Positions 9,862 through 19,231 are shown, counted from the stretch's first letter. The stretch: 64,000 bases of DNA from Bacteroides gallinarum DSM 18171 = JCM 13658 (GCF_000374365.1 NZ_KB894116.1:123041-187040), one strand, 5' to 3'. The notes: generated by a model not told the origin, from the sequence alone. Made by a program: numbers and translations.

Positions 9862-11604
9862 ATGAAAACAATGAAAAATATAGCATATACAATCATCTTA
9901 GGGCTTGCATGGATATGCAGCGGTTGCACCGACTTCCTGGAGCAGCAAACTCCGCAGGGAACCATGAGCGACGAGCAACTGAAAGACCCCGCATACGTGG
10001 ATAACCTGATTATCTCCGCCTATGCCGTATGGATTACCGCCGAGGATATCAACTCTTCCTTCTCCATGTGGAACTACGACGTGCGTTCGGACGATGCCTA
10101 CAAAGGCGGAAACGGAACGGAGGACGGCGATGTATTCCACTCGCTGGAAATCTCGCAGGGCATCATGACTACCGCATGGAATATCAGTGACATGTGGCAG
10201 CGGCTGTACAACTGCATCTCGCGCGCCAACACCGCGCTGCAACTGCTGAACCAGACGGACGAGGCGGCTTATCCGCTGAAACAGCAACGTATCGCCGAAA
10301 TGAAGTTCCTGCGCGGGCACGGGCATTTCCTGCTGAAACAGTTGTATAAGAAAATCGTATTCGCCAACGACGAGAACCTCTCGCCCGAGGAATACAATAA
10401 CCTGTCCAACACCACTTACACCAACGACGAGGGCTGGCAACTGATTGCAGACGATTTCCAGTTTGCCTACGACCACCTGCCCGACACGCAGGCGGACAAG
10501 GGGCGCCCCACCCGTGCGGCGGCAGCGGCTTACCTTGCCAAGACCTACCTGTACAAGGCTTACCGCCAGGACAATGCCGACAACAACGAGGTAACGGGCA
10601 TTAATGCGGACGACTTGAAGAAAGTGGTGCAATACACCGAGAGTTCCATTATGACGGCAGGCGGATACAACCTGGAATCGGATTTCCATAATAACTTCCG
10701 CCCCGAACCCGAATACGAGAACGGTGTGGAGTCCCTGTGGGCGATGCAGTATTCCATGAACGACGGTACGACCAACGGTAACTGCAACTGGTCTAACGGG
10801 TTGATTGTTCCGAATATCCCCGGAGTAACCGACGGCGGCTGCGACTTCTACAAACCGAGCCAGAACCTCGTAAATGCGTTCCAGACGGATGCCGACGGGC
10901 TGCCCCTGCTGGATACATTCAACAATGAGGATTACGACAAGAGCACGGATTATGCCGACCCCCGCCTGTTCCTGACTGTGGGCATGCCGGGACTGCCTTA
11001 TGAGTTCAATCCTAATTACATCATGGACGAGTCGTCTACATGGAGCCGCAGCAACGGTTTATACGGTTATTACGTAACCCTGAAACAGAATGTAGACCCC
11101 GACGGGGATTACCTGATAAAAGGCTCCTGGTGGGGTACTCCCATGAACCACATCGTGCTGCGCTATGCCGACGTATTGCTGATGCGCGCCGAAGCCCTGA
11201 TACAACTGAACGACGGACGCATAGACGAGGCAATCAGCCTGATAAACCGCCTGCGCAACCGTGCCAAGCAAAGTACTGCCATGATTAGCGATTACGAAAT
11301 GACTTACGGGGTTCATATCAACGTGCAGCCTTACAACGGCACTTATACACAGGAAGAAGCCTTGAAGATGCTGAAATTCGAACGCCGCGTAGAGCTGGCT
11401 ATGGAGTGCGACCGCTTCTTCGACCTGGTACGCTGGGGAGAGGCTGCCGAGGTGCTGAACAAGTATTATGCGGGAGAAGCCGACGACTGTGCTATCTACT
11501 CCAACGCCTCGTTCACCAAGAATAAGAACGAGTACTTGCCGATACCGTTTGCGCAAATGAGCGCCAGCAACGGCAACTATACGCAAAACTGCGGTAACTG
11601 GTAA
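9862..11604 (+). CDS. susD: SusD-like surface fructan-binding lipoprotein
   Basis: Outer-membrane lipoprotein that forms the lid of the SusC transporter and captures glycan. It has 580 residues, a signal peptide with lipobox CSGC (Cys22), helical TPR-like repeats (for example the segment beginning DMWQRLYNCISRANTAL) and the C-terminal SusD/RagB signature FERRVELAMECDRFFDLVRWG. It is tightly linked to susC (13 bp) and is followed 25 bp later by the surface glycan-binding protein. It matches BT1762 by position and family. Confidence 0.95.
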   Translation: MKTMKNIAYTIILGLAWICSGCTDFLEQQTPQGTMSDEQLKDPAYVDNLIISAYAVWITAEDINSSFSMWNYDVRSDDAYKGGNGTEDGDVFHSLEISQGIMTTAWNISDMWQRLYNCISRANTALQLLNQTDEAAYPLKQQRIAEMKFLRGHGHFLLKQLYKKIVFANDENLSPEEYNNLSNTTYTNDEGWQLIADDFQFAYDHLPDTQADKGRPTRAAAAAYLAKTYLYKAYRQDNADNNEVTGINADDLKKVVQYTESSIMTAGGYNLESDFHNNFRPEPEYENGVESLWAMQYSMNDGTTNGNCNWSNGLIVPNIPGVTDGGCDFYKPSQNLVNAFQTDADGLPLLDTFNNEDYDKSTDYADPRLFLTVGMPGLPYEFNPNYIMDESSTWSRSNGLYGYYVTLKQNVDPDGDYLIKGSWWGTPMNHIVLRYADVLLMRAEALIQLNDGRIDEAISLINRLRNRAKQSTAMISDYEMTYGVHINVQPYNGTYTQEEALKMLKFERRVELAMECDRFFDLVRWGEAAEVLNKYYAGEADDCAIYSNASFTKNKNEYLPIPFAQMSASNGNYTQNCGNW

Positions 11605-11629
11605 TAAACGAATCTTAATAAGTGACACT

Positions 11630-13021
11630 ATGAAACCAAGAATAAAAAGAATTAGTTCGCTGCTTTGGAGCATGGTACTGCTGACTGCACTGTCCGGATG
11701 CGGCGATGACAACCGGTCGGCATTGCAGCTCGACGGAGATGCATGGATTACGGCCTTCGAATTAGACCAGTATGCCGGAGTGATAGACCGTGCCGGCAAA
11801 ACCATAACGGTGGCGCTCCCGGAAACGTACGACACCGATGCCATGACCGTTACCGCTATCGAAGTATCGGAAGGCGCCGAAGCTTCGGTCAAGGCGGGCG
11901 ACGTGCTCAACTTCTCGTGCACGCAGATGATTAAGGTTACCAATGGAAATACTTACCTGGACTATACCGTTGCCATTAAGCATGACGAAGCCAAAATATT
12001 GTCTTTCAAGCTGAACGATACGTATAGCGGCATCATCGACCAGGAAAACCGGAACATCAGCGTACGCGTGCCGACCACGACCGATGTTACCAACCTCATC
12101 CCGACTATCACCACTTCGGAGGGGGCTATCGTTACACCGGCATCGGGGCAGGCTATCGACTTTACGAATCCTGTGGACTTCATCGTTTCATACAATACGG
12201 CATCCGCCGTCTATACGGTAACGGTTATACCGTCCGATGCTCCCGACGCCGTGTACGTAGGCCTTGCCGCACAAATGGACGACCTGAATGAGGAAGAAAA
12301 GGCTGCGGCTACGTGGATGTTGGGGAATATTCCCAACTCGCAATACATCTCCTTCACCGATGTTCAGGCGGGCAGAGTGGATTTGAGCAAATGCAAGCTG
12401 ATGTGGTGGCATCTGCACATAGACGGCGGCATAGACAATATGGAAAAATTCGAGAATGCCGCCCCGGCAGCAGTCGATGCACTGGTACAGATGAAGGAGC
12501 TTTATAACAACGGCATGAACCTGCTGCTTACGCGTTACGCCACTTTCTACGCAGCCAAATTGGGTGCGACCAAAGACGGTAACGTTCCGAACAACTGCTG
12601 GGGGCAGGCGGAAGAAACAGGCGAAATTACAACCGGTGCATGGAGTTTCTCTATCCAAGGATATGCAGACCATCCTATTTATAAGGATTTAATCTTAAAT
12701 AATAATGATGCAAACAGAGTATATACATGCGACGTCGGTTATAGAATAACCAACAGTACGGCGCAATGGAAAATGGGCTGGGCTGACTACGGTACAAAAG
12801 AAAATTGGGAAACGCAACATGGCGGCAAAATTTTAAGCTACAACGATGATGCTATCGTAGTATGGGAATATCCGTCAGAAGGAACCGAAGGCGGCATCGT
12901 ATGTATCGGTTCGGGATGCTACGACTGGTATTCTTACGGCGTGGATGTATCGGGCGACCAGTACCACGGCAACGTAGCCAAGATGACGGAAAATGCAATC
13001 GATTATTTAACCGGAAAATAA
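11630..13021 (+). CDS. Surface glycan-binding lipoprotein (BT1761-like SGBP)
   Basis: Predicted cell-surface lipoprotein of 463 residues. The lipobox LSGC puts the lipidated Cys at 24, followed by GDDN, an acidic stretch consistent with surface export. Two tandem Ig-like domains follow (about 35-120 and 120-210); each contains a similar segment, AGVIDRAGKTITVALP and SGIIDQENRNISVRVP, so they look like repeats of one fold. The C-terminal half (about 220-463) is rich in aromatics (LMWWHLHIDGG, CYDWYSYG) and ends in NAIDYLTGK; I associate this region with the DUF4960 family of levan-binding SGBPs. It lies between susD and the GH32 gene. The same C-terminal domain appears to recur in the protein at 14667-16292. 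Confidence 0.85.
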   Translation: MKPRIKRISSLLWSMVLLTALSGCGDDNRSALQLDGDAWITAFELDQYAGVIDRAGKTITVALPETYDTDAMTVTAIEVSEGAEASVKAGDVLNFSCTQMIKVTNGNTYLDYTVAIKHDEAKILSFKLNDTYSGIIDQENRNISVRVPTTTDVTNLIPTITTSEGAIVTPASGQAIDFTNPVDFIVSYNTASAVYTVTVIPSDAPDAVYVGLAAQMDDLNEEEKAAATWMLGNIPNSQYISFTDVQAGRVDLSKCKLMWWHLHIDGGIDNMEKFENAAPAAVDALVQMKELYNNGMNLLLTRYATFYAAKLGATKDGNVPNNCWGQAEETGEITTGAWSFSIQGYADHPIYKDLILNNNDANRVYTCDVGYRITNSTAQWKMGWADYGTKENWETQHGGKILSYNDDAIVVWEYPSEGTEGGIVCIGSGCYDWYSYGVDVSGDQYHGNVAKMTENAIDYLTGK

Positions 13022-13031
13022 AGACTAATAT

Positions 13032-14636
13032 ATGAAAACAATGATAACATCACTTACATTCACTGCAATGCTGTTCGCTTCTTTTTGCAGTTGCAGCGAT
13101 GACAACGACCCCGTCCTTACCCAGAAAGACTGGGACGGAACGGCAACCTATTTCGCCTCGACCGACGAAAGCGCATTCGGCACTTACTACAAACCTTATG
13201 TGGGCTACGTAGGCGACCCGATGCCCTTCTACGACCCGGTAGGGCAGGACTTCAAGGTGCTTTACCTGCAAGACTACCGCCCCAACCAAGCCGGTACTTA
13301 CCACCCTATCTGGGGGGTAAGTACAAAAGATGCGGCATCTTATACCTCCCTGGGCGAGCTGGTTCCGTGCGGGGGCATCGATGAGCAGGACGCCGCTATC
13401 GGAACGGGAAGCACCATTTACAATCCGCAGGACAAGCTGTATTACACATTCTATACGGGCAACAAATACCAGCCCACCTCCTCCGACAACGCCCAGGTGG
13501 TGATGCTGGCTACTTCTCCCGACTTCAAGACGTGGAGCAAAAGCCGTACTTTCTACCTGAAAGGCGATGCCGAGGGATACAGCAAGAACGATTTCCGCGA
13601 CCCGTTCGTATTCGAAGGGGAGGACGGCAAGTATCACATGCTCGTATCCACCAAGCAAAACGGCAAGGGGGTACTGGCGGAATATACCTCGGCCGACCTG
13701 AAGGAGTGGGAACACCAGGGAGTGTTCATGACAATGATGTGGGACCGTTTCTACGAATGCCCCGATGTATTCAAAATGGGCGACTGGTGGTATCTGGTCT
13801 ACTCGGAAATATCCTCATTCATGCGGAAAGTACAATACTTCAAAGGCCGCACGCTGGACGAGTTGAAAGCCGCCACAGCCAACGACGCCGGTATCTGGCC
13901 TGACAGCAAGGAAGGCGTACTGGACTCCCGTGCTTTCTATGCCGGCAAGACGGCATCCAATGGAACAGACCGGTATATCTGGGGCTGGTGTCCCACCCGC
14001 GCCGGTAACGACAATACCGAGGTAAGCGCCGACAACGAACCCGAATGGGGCGGCAACCTGGTTGCCCACAAAGTAGTCCAGCACCAGGACGGTACGCTCT
14101 CTTTAGGTTTGGCGGAAAGCATCGGCGGGAAATACACTGCCGAATCCGATGTCGAAGTAATGGAACAAGGCGGGGAAGTAACCCAAGGCAACGGCAACTA
14201 TACGCTGAACGAAGAAGCCTACGTGCTTTTCAACCGGTTGGGCACGCATAACAAAATCTCCTTTACCGTAAAGGCTACCGGCAACCAAGGCAAGTTCGGC
14301 ATCTCCTTCGTACGCGGTACGGATTCCAAGAAGTACTACACGATTATCGTCAACCCGGAAGATAACGGCAATAAGCGGAAAATCAACTTCGAGGAAGAGG
14401 GCGAGGAAGGCAAGGGTTTCATTGCCGGCATAGACGGTTATCTGTTCGATACTCCCGCCGACAATGTGTACGACATCACTATCTGCACGGACAACTCCGT
14501 TTGCGTAGTCTACATCAACGACAATGTGGCCTATACCAACCGCATCTACGGAATACAGAAAAACTGCTGGTCTATCAACTCTTATCCGGAAAGCAACATC
14601 GAGGTCGGCAGCTTAAAAGTAAGTCATCAAGAATAA
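13032..14636 (+). CDS. GH32 surface endo-levanase-like lipoprotein (BT1760-like)
   Basis: Outer-surface glycoside hydrolase of 534 residues that would cut fructan into pieces for the SusCD complex. The signal peptide has lipobox FCSC (Cys21) followed by SDDND, fitting surface export. GH32 catalytic residues: nucleophile Asp62 in the variant motif VGDPMPFYD (instead of WMNDPNG), Asp190 in FRDP, acid/base Glu242 in YECPD. The variant nucleophile motif and surface lipoprotein form match the B. thetaiotaomicron endo-levanase BT1760, the reason to favour levan over inulin as substrate; that is inference. A C-terminal beta-sandwich of about 180 residues follows. It starts 10 bp after the SGBP gene. 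Confidence 0.9.
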   Translation: MKTMITSLTFTAMLFASFCSCSDDNDPVLTQKDWDGTATYFASTDESAFGTYYKPYVGYVGDPMPFYDPVGQDFKVLYLQDYRPNQAGTYHPIWGVSTKDAASYTSLGELVPCGGIDEQDAAIGTGSTIYNPQDKLYYTFYTGNKYQPTSSDNAQVVMLATSPDFKTWSKSRTFYLKGDAEGYSKNDFRDPFVFEGEDGKYHMLVSTKQNGKGVLAEYTSADLKEWEHQGVFMTMMWDRFYECPDVFKMGDWWYLVYSEISSFMRKVQYFKGRTLDELKAATANDAGIWPDSKEGVLDSRAFYAGKTASNGTDRYIWGWCPTRAGNDNTEVSADNEPEWGGNLVAHKVVQHQDGTLSLGLAESIGGKYTAESDVEVMEQGGEVTQGNGNYTLNEEAYVLFNRLGTHNKISFTVKATGNQGKFGISFVRGTDSKKYYTIIVNPEDNGNKRKINFEEEGEEGKGFIAGIDGYLFDTPADNVYDITICTDNSVCVVYINDNVAYTNRIYGIQKNCWSINSYPESNIEVGSLKVSHQE

Positions 14637-14666
14637 ACAGAACCGTTTAATATCAAAACGACAACC

Positions 14667-16292
14667 ATGAAGACATCTATCTTAGCAATGGCTGCATTGG
14701 CAATGGTTTTTGCAGCATGTACAAGTGAAGACGAAGAACAGATTATCAAGAACGGGGACAAAAAGACGTTGGACAACCCCGTCGCAGTAGATTTCTCCGC
14801 CGGTATCGCCACCCGTGTAAGCGGGAACCAATGGGAAGCCAAAGATGCAGTTGGCATCTCCGTAACGGACGGAGCAGACGGGAACTATACGAATGTAAAA
14901 TATACGGTAGCGGAAAGCGGAGCATCCGCCACCTTCAACGTAGCGGAGGGGGAATCTCCTATCTGCTACACCTCCGAGAATTCCATGTCGTTCAGCGCCT
15001 ATTACCCGTATGCGGAAGAAAGTGAAATGTCCGAAGGTAAAATACTCCGAAACACAGCCCACATCCAGGACAAGGTGGACTTCTTATGGGCCACCAAGGA
15101 GAATAAAGCCTATGAGGAGAATCCCCAAGTAACCTTTTCGTTCCAGCATAAAATGGCGCAAATCAATGTAGAGATTACATCGGACGCCAGCAATGACATA
15201 AGCGGGAAAACAGTCGTAATAAGCGGCTTGAAGCACGAAGGCAGCTTCAATACGCAAACCGGTATAGCAGCTCCGGAGCCAAATGCACAGCCTGAGGATT
15301 GGACTATCGGAACTGCCGACACTCAAGGATTTACCTATATCGGACTTATCTATCCGCAGAACGCCAATAACATAACGCTGAAAGTAGGCAATGAGAGCGA
15401 TAATTTAAAAGCGACCCTTAACCTGGGAAGCATCGGAAAGTTCGACGCCGGATTTAAATACACATTAAAGGCAACAGTTAAAGACGGAAAGATAAACGCT
15501 CAGATTACGATTGACGGTAATACGATTGAGGATTGGAAAGACGGTGCTGTTGCGGAAATAGCATTTATCGGCACTGCTGCAAGTGCCGATGCCTGTTGCG
15601 ATGAAGAAAAAGCTGCCTATAATTGGCTCAGCAGTAACGGGAAATACAACGTTACCTATCTGCCCGTAACTGCCGAAAACACTACAAATCTGGATGCCTA
15701 TAAAATGCTTTGGGCACACTTCGATTATGAAAATACCGACGGAACTCTCCATAATGCCATTAAAGCCTACTATGAAAACGGTGGTGCTGTATTGGCTTCA
15801 CGTGAAGCTATGAAAAGTCTCGCTGCATGGGGAGTTGTAGCGGAAGACAACCAGATAAATTGGGAATGGGGAACAAATGGCGACGAAAGAAAGCCTATCG
15901 ATTGGGGAGATGAGAATACCACACAAGGATTTACAGTTACCGTTCAAGAGCACGCCTTATTCAAAAACTTGCCTTCCGGTTATATAGCAATCCATAAAAA
16001 AGTATATCTCTGCATCAGAAAGATGCGCGGTTGGGGTGAAAATTATACACCGGAAAATCTGACGGCTTGGGAACAAACAACCGGAGCAAAAAGACTGGCA
16101 CGCGACGGTGGAAAAGAAAATTCTATCACCATTGCCGAAATATATAAAACGGACAGTCACGGATGCGCTATCGTCATCGGCGACCCGGTATTCGAGTGGT
16201 ACGATTCGACTGAGGAAAATTCCGAACTTAGTAATCTGTATACCTTTACTACTAATGCTATCGATTACCTAATCAGCCAATCCGCCCGATAG
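14667..16292 (+). CDS. Fimbrillin-like N-domain fused to SGBP-type C-terminal domain, surface lipoprotein
   Basis: Predicted surface lipoprotein of 541 residues with lipobox FAAC (Cys18) followed by TSEDEE. Residues about 35-290 resemble the fimbrillin-like/Mfa-type fold (pattern VDFSAGIATRV, SFSAYYPY, FSFQHKMAQINV, all typical of that family). Residues about 300-541 resemble the C-terminal half of the SGBP at 11630-13021: CDEEKAAYNWL against NEEEKAAATWML, KMLWAHFDYE against KLMWWHLHID, and both end in NAIDYL. So it is probably a second glycan-binding surface protein whose presenting module was replaced by a fimbrillin-type domain. It is the last gene of the plus arm, 30 bp after the GH32 gene. 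Codon use looks more AT-rich than in the upstream genes. Role in fructan binding is inference. Confidence 0.75.
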   Translation: MKTSILAMAALAMVFAACTSEDEEQIIKNGDKKTLDNPVAVDFSAGIATRVSGNQWEAKDAVGISVTDGADGNYTNVKYTVAESGASATFNVAEGESPICYTSENSMSFSAYYPYAEESEMSEGKILRNTAHIQDKVDFLWATKENKAYEENPQVTFSFQHKMAQINVEITSDASNDISGKTVVISGLKHEGSFNTQTGIAAPEPNAQPEDWTIGTADTQGFTYIGLIYPQNANNITLKVGNESDNLKATLNLGSIGKFDAGFKYTLKATVKDGKINAQITIDGNTIEDWKDGAVAEIAFIGTAASADACCDEEKAAYNWLSSNGKYNVTYLPVTAENTTNLDAYKMLWAHFDYENTDGTLHNAIKAYYENGGAVLASREAMKSLAAWGVVAEDNQINWEWGTNGDERKPIDWGDENTTQGFTVTVQEHALFKNLPSGYIAIHKKVYLCIRKMRGWGENYTPENLTAWEQTTGAKRLARDGGKENSITIAEIYKTDSHGCAIVIGDPVFEWYDSTEENSELSNLYTFTTNAIDYLISQSAR

Positions 16293-16404
16293 CATCAGAT
16301 GTATCAGATTCTTCTTTCCAACAAAAATAGTCTGTAATTCGTAAGAATCTGAGAAGTATGCCGGCAGGCTGGCAAAATTATCATCCCGCCGGGCTGAACA
16401 CAGT

Positions 16405-16458
16405 CGAAGCATCTCTCCTCCTTGTATGTGTCGGGAGGAGAGATGCTTCGCTTCTTTT
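16405..16458 (+). terminator. Intrinsic terminator of the susC-D operon
   Basis: A perfect 17-bp stem (arms 16405-16421 and 16434-16450) with a 12-base loop is followed by a T-rich tract at 16451-16459. It closes the plus-strand arm of the fructan locus. The patatin gene converges from the other side, but the T tract is only on the plus side. Confidence 0.9.
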
Positions 16459-16616
16459 TCCTTTCTATGATTTCACAGTACCCGGATATAGACACCCGGT
16501 ACATTACTTTCTTTCATGACTGGCAAGAAATACCTGCTCCCAATGCGAAAACATACATCGATATAAGGAAATAATAAATCTTTCCTAAGAAAATCAGAAC
16601 TGGCTTACGGCATCCC

Positions 16617-17489
16617 TTATAATGCCTTATCGGGTTCATTTTCCCCGAACCGGAACTCCGCCGCACACGCATACCCCTCCTCATAAAGGTCGGTCAGTTT
16701 CTTTATATCCCTCTCGATACGGTCTACCACTATCGGCTTCTGCGGGCGTATAACGGTAATCTCCCCCGCATCTTCCAACTGCTCCACCAATTCCAGCAAC
16801 TCATTGTAAACGCTGCTGCGCCGGTTGATAGCTTCGCGCAAACGAGGATATTTCTTATAGATGAACGGAGGCACTTTAGTCCCTTTAATTTCTTTACGAT
16901 ACCCCCTGTTACGCGTCAGCACCACCACATTGCGGGTATATCCGTCCCGGCGGGCACGCATCAGGGGAATGCTGTCCACGATGCCGCCGTCCAGCATAGG
17001 AATATCATCCACATAAGTAATGGGGCAGACAAAAGGCAGGCTGCTCGAAGCACGGACAATGTCGATAACGCGTTCCCTACTCTGCTTTTCCTCGAAATAA
17101 TTCGCTTCTCCCGTCAGGCAATTAGTCGTAACCATTACAAAACGCTCCGGACACCGGAAATACGCATCGTAATCGTACGGCAGGATATGTTCGGGAAATT
17201 CACGGAACAATAAATCGAAATCCATGATATTGCGCTTCTTCAACAGATATTTCAGCCCGATATAATTATACTTCTCCAACAAGTCGATATTACTGTACTT
17301 GGCACGTCCCCGCTGTCCCGACATATACGACAACCCGTTGCAAGCCCCTGCACTGACGCCAATCGTATAAGGAAAGCGGATGCCCCGGTCCATAAAGTTA
17401 TCCAACACGCCGCAAGTGAAGACACCGCGCATGCCGCCGCCCTCGAGCACCAGCCCGCTCCGACTGTCTATACATATAAATTTATCCAT
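16617..17489 (-). CDS. Patatin-like phospholipase (YjjU-type)
   Basis: Cytoplasmic or membrane-associated serine acyl hydrolase of 290 residues with no signal peptide. The patatin features are present in order: oxyanion loop GGGMRG (17-22), nucleophile elbow GVSAG with Ser46, and the dyad Asp167 in DGG. Length and the DNFMDRGIRFP segment fit the bacterial YjjU group. It is a single gene, divergent from the C1B peptidase and convergent with the fructan operon. Physiological lipid substrate unknown. Confidence 0.9.
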   Translation of the reverse strand: MDKFICIDSRSGLVLEGGGMRGVFTCGVLDNFMDRGIRFPYTIGVSAGACNGLSYMSGQRGRAKYSNIDLLEKYNYIGLKYLLKKRNIMDFDLLFREFPEHILPYDYDAYFRCPERFVMVTTNCLTGEANYFEEKQSRERVIDIVRASSSLPFVCPITYVDDIPMLDGGIVDSIPLMRARRDGYTRNVVVLTRNRGYRKEIKGTKVPPFIYKKYPRLREAINRRSSVYNELLELVEQLEDAGEITVIRPQKPIVVDRIERDIKKLTDLYEEGYACAAEFRFGENEPDKAL

Positions 17490-17509
17490 AAGTGTCAGAA
17501 TTAACGCAC

Positions 17510-17548
17510 CAAAGATAGCTTTTGTTTACGATATTCTAATTATATTTG
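17510..17548. promoter_or_regulatory. Divergent promoters for patatin and C1B peptidase genes
   Basis: Minus strand: TATCTTTG at 17510-17517, 20 bp from the patatin start. Plus strand: TATATTTG at 17541-17548 with TTTG at 17521-17524 (16-bp spacer), 33 bp from the peptidase start. Both -7 boxes match TAnnTTTG exactly. The two promoters lie back to back within 40 bp. Confidence 0.7.
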
Positions 17549-17581
17549 CGGCTACAACTATAAATTAATAACAAATTAATC

Positions 17582-18769
17582 ATGATGAAAAAGTCCATAT
17601 TAATTGCCGCTTTAGGCATGTTCAGCCTGAACATGGTGGCACAAGACGCCCCGAAAGAAGAAGGCTTCGTCTTTACCACAGTAAAAGAGAACCCCATTAC
17701 TTCCATTAAGAACCAGAACCGTTCCAGCACGTGCTGGAGCTTCTCGAGCCTCGGTTTCCTGGAAAGCGAATTGCTCCGCATGGGCAAAGGCGAATACGAC
17801 CTGTCCGAAATGTTCGTCGTACACCACACCATGGTAGACCGTGCACAGAACTACGTACGCTACCACGGCGACAGCTCCTTCTCCCCGGGCGGCAGCTTCT
17901 ACGACATCATGTTCTGTTTGAAGAACTACGGACTCGTTCCGCAAGAAGCCATGCCGGGCATCATGTACGGCGATACGTTGCCCGTACACAACGAGCTGGA
18001 TGCCGTAGCAGGCGCCTACGTGGACGCTATCGCCAAAGGCAGACTCACCAAGCTGACACCGGTATGGAAAAAAGGACTGAGCGCTATCTACGACACCTAC
18101 CTCGGCAAATGCCCCGAGAAGTTTACTTATAAAGGAAAGGAATACACCCCGAAAACCTTCGGCGAATCGCTCGGTATCAATCCGGACGATTACGTATCGC
18201 TGACTTCGTACACGCACCACCCGTTCCACACCCAATTCGCCATTGAAATTCAGGACAACTGGCGCAACAGCCTTTCCTGGAACCTGCCGATAGACGAACT
18301 CATGGCAGTAATGGACTACGCAGTCAGAAACGGATACACCTTTGCATGGGGTAGCGACGTGAGCGAGCAAGGCTTTACCCGCGACGGCATCGCCGTAATG
18401 CCGGATGCAGCACGCGGCGCCGAACTGACAGGCTCGGACATGGCACGCTGGACCGGACTTACCGCCGCCGACAAGCGCAAGGAGCTTACCAGTAAGCCGC
18501 TGCCCGAAGTCAACGTTACCCAGGAAATGCGCCAGACAGCTTTCGATAACTGGGAAACGACCGATGACCACGGCATGGTTATCTACGGCATCGCCAAAGA
18601 CCAGAACGGAAAAGAATACTTCATGGTAAAGAATTCCTGGGGATTGAGCGGCAAGTACAAAGGCATCTGGTACGCTTCCAAAGCTTTCGTAGCTTATAAA
18701 ACGATGAATATCCTCATTCATAAGGACGCGCTGCCCAAAGATATCGCAAAGAAACTGGGTCTTAAATAA
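17582..18769 (+). CDS. Secreted aminopeptidase C / bleomycin-hydrolase-type cysteine peptidase (C1B)
   Basis: Papain-fold peptidase of family C1B, 395 residues. Unlike cytoplasmic PepC it has a signal peptide (about residues 1-21, ending MVAQD), so it acts in the periplasm or outside. The catalytic triad is visible: Cys51 in NRSSTCWSFSS, His330 in DDHGM, Asn351 in VKNSWG. The papain-type Gln of the oxyanion hole is Gln45 in IKNQNR. Single-gene unit with its own promoter and a strong terminator. Substrate unknown; exported C1B peptidases are common in Bacteroides. Confidence 0.92.
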   Translation: MMKKSILIAALGMFSLNMVAQDAPKEEGFVFTTVKENPITSIKNQNRSSTCWSFSSLGFLESELLRMGKGEYDLSEMFVVHHTMVDRAQNYVRYHGDSSFSPGGSFYDIMFCLKNYGLVPQEAMPGIMYGDTLPVHNELDAVAGAYVDAIAKGRLTKLTPVWKKGLSAIYDTYLGKCPEKFTYKGKEYTPKTFGESLGINPDDYVSLTSYTHHPFHTQFAIEIQDNWRNSLSWNLPIDELMAVMDYAVRNGYTFAWGSDVSEQGFTRDGIAVMPDAARGAELTGSDMARWTGLTAADKRKELTSKPLPEVNVTQEMRQTAFDNWETTDDHGMVIYGIAKDQNGKEYFMVKNSWGLSGKYKGIWYASKAFVAYKTMNILIHKDALPKDIAKKLGLK

Positions 18770-18819
18770 AAAGCGAGCCATATACTCCGGACAAGGCGGC
18801 GAGTTTACTGCACACACAG

Positions 18820-18848
18820 AAGGCGGTAAATTCACCGCCTTTCCTTTT
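18820..18848 (+). terminator. Intrinsic terminator after the C1B peptidase
   Basis: An 8-bp perfect stem AAGGCGGT/ACCGCCTT (18820-18827 and 18834-18841) with a 6-base loop, then a T-rich run, 50 bp after the stop codon. Confidence 0.85.
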
Positions 18849-18856
18849 ATACATCC

Positions 18857-18922
18857 TTTATACATCTTCTATATATCCTTTATACATCTTTCATATACCA
18901 TTTATATATCCTTTTTACATCC
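18857..18922. repeat. AT-rich 22-bp tandem repeat, three units
   Basis: Three imperfect units of exactly 22 bp start at 18857, 18879 and 18901, each beginning TTTATA followed by CATC or TATC. The array lies in the 462-bp gap between the peptidase terminator and the etf promoter. The rest of that gap (18923-19102) shows no gene or other structure I can support. Confidence 0.7.
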
Positions 18923-19102
18923 GGCAACTCACCGCCCTCCCCATTTCATCCCTCCCCGCCCCACCGTTCTTTCATTAATTATTCCTCCCTGCACTGCAAA
19001 TGCACGAAGAGAAAAGCAGGAGGATTACGGTCTGAATTACCATTTTTACGTTTCATGTTTTTGCTCAAATTCTTCCCGGATGTGCATTTTTTACTTTGTT
19101 TT

Positions 19103-19133
19103 CTTGTCAAACCCAACTCTTTGCGTAAATTTG
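19103..19133 (+). promoter_or_regulatory. Promoter of the etfB-etfA-acyl-CoA dehydrogenase operon
   Basis: Exact -7 box TAAATTTG at 19126-19133 and a -33-like CTTG at 19103-19106, separated by 19 bp, the normal Bacteroides spacing. The leader to the start codon is about 90 nt. Confidence 0.7.
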
Positions 19134-19231
19134 CATGCTGATAGTTAACCGGATAATTTCAGTAGCAGGTTCTACTACTCCTATTCCCGGCACTGACATG
19201 TAGAAAAATACTAATACTAATAATTAATAGC

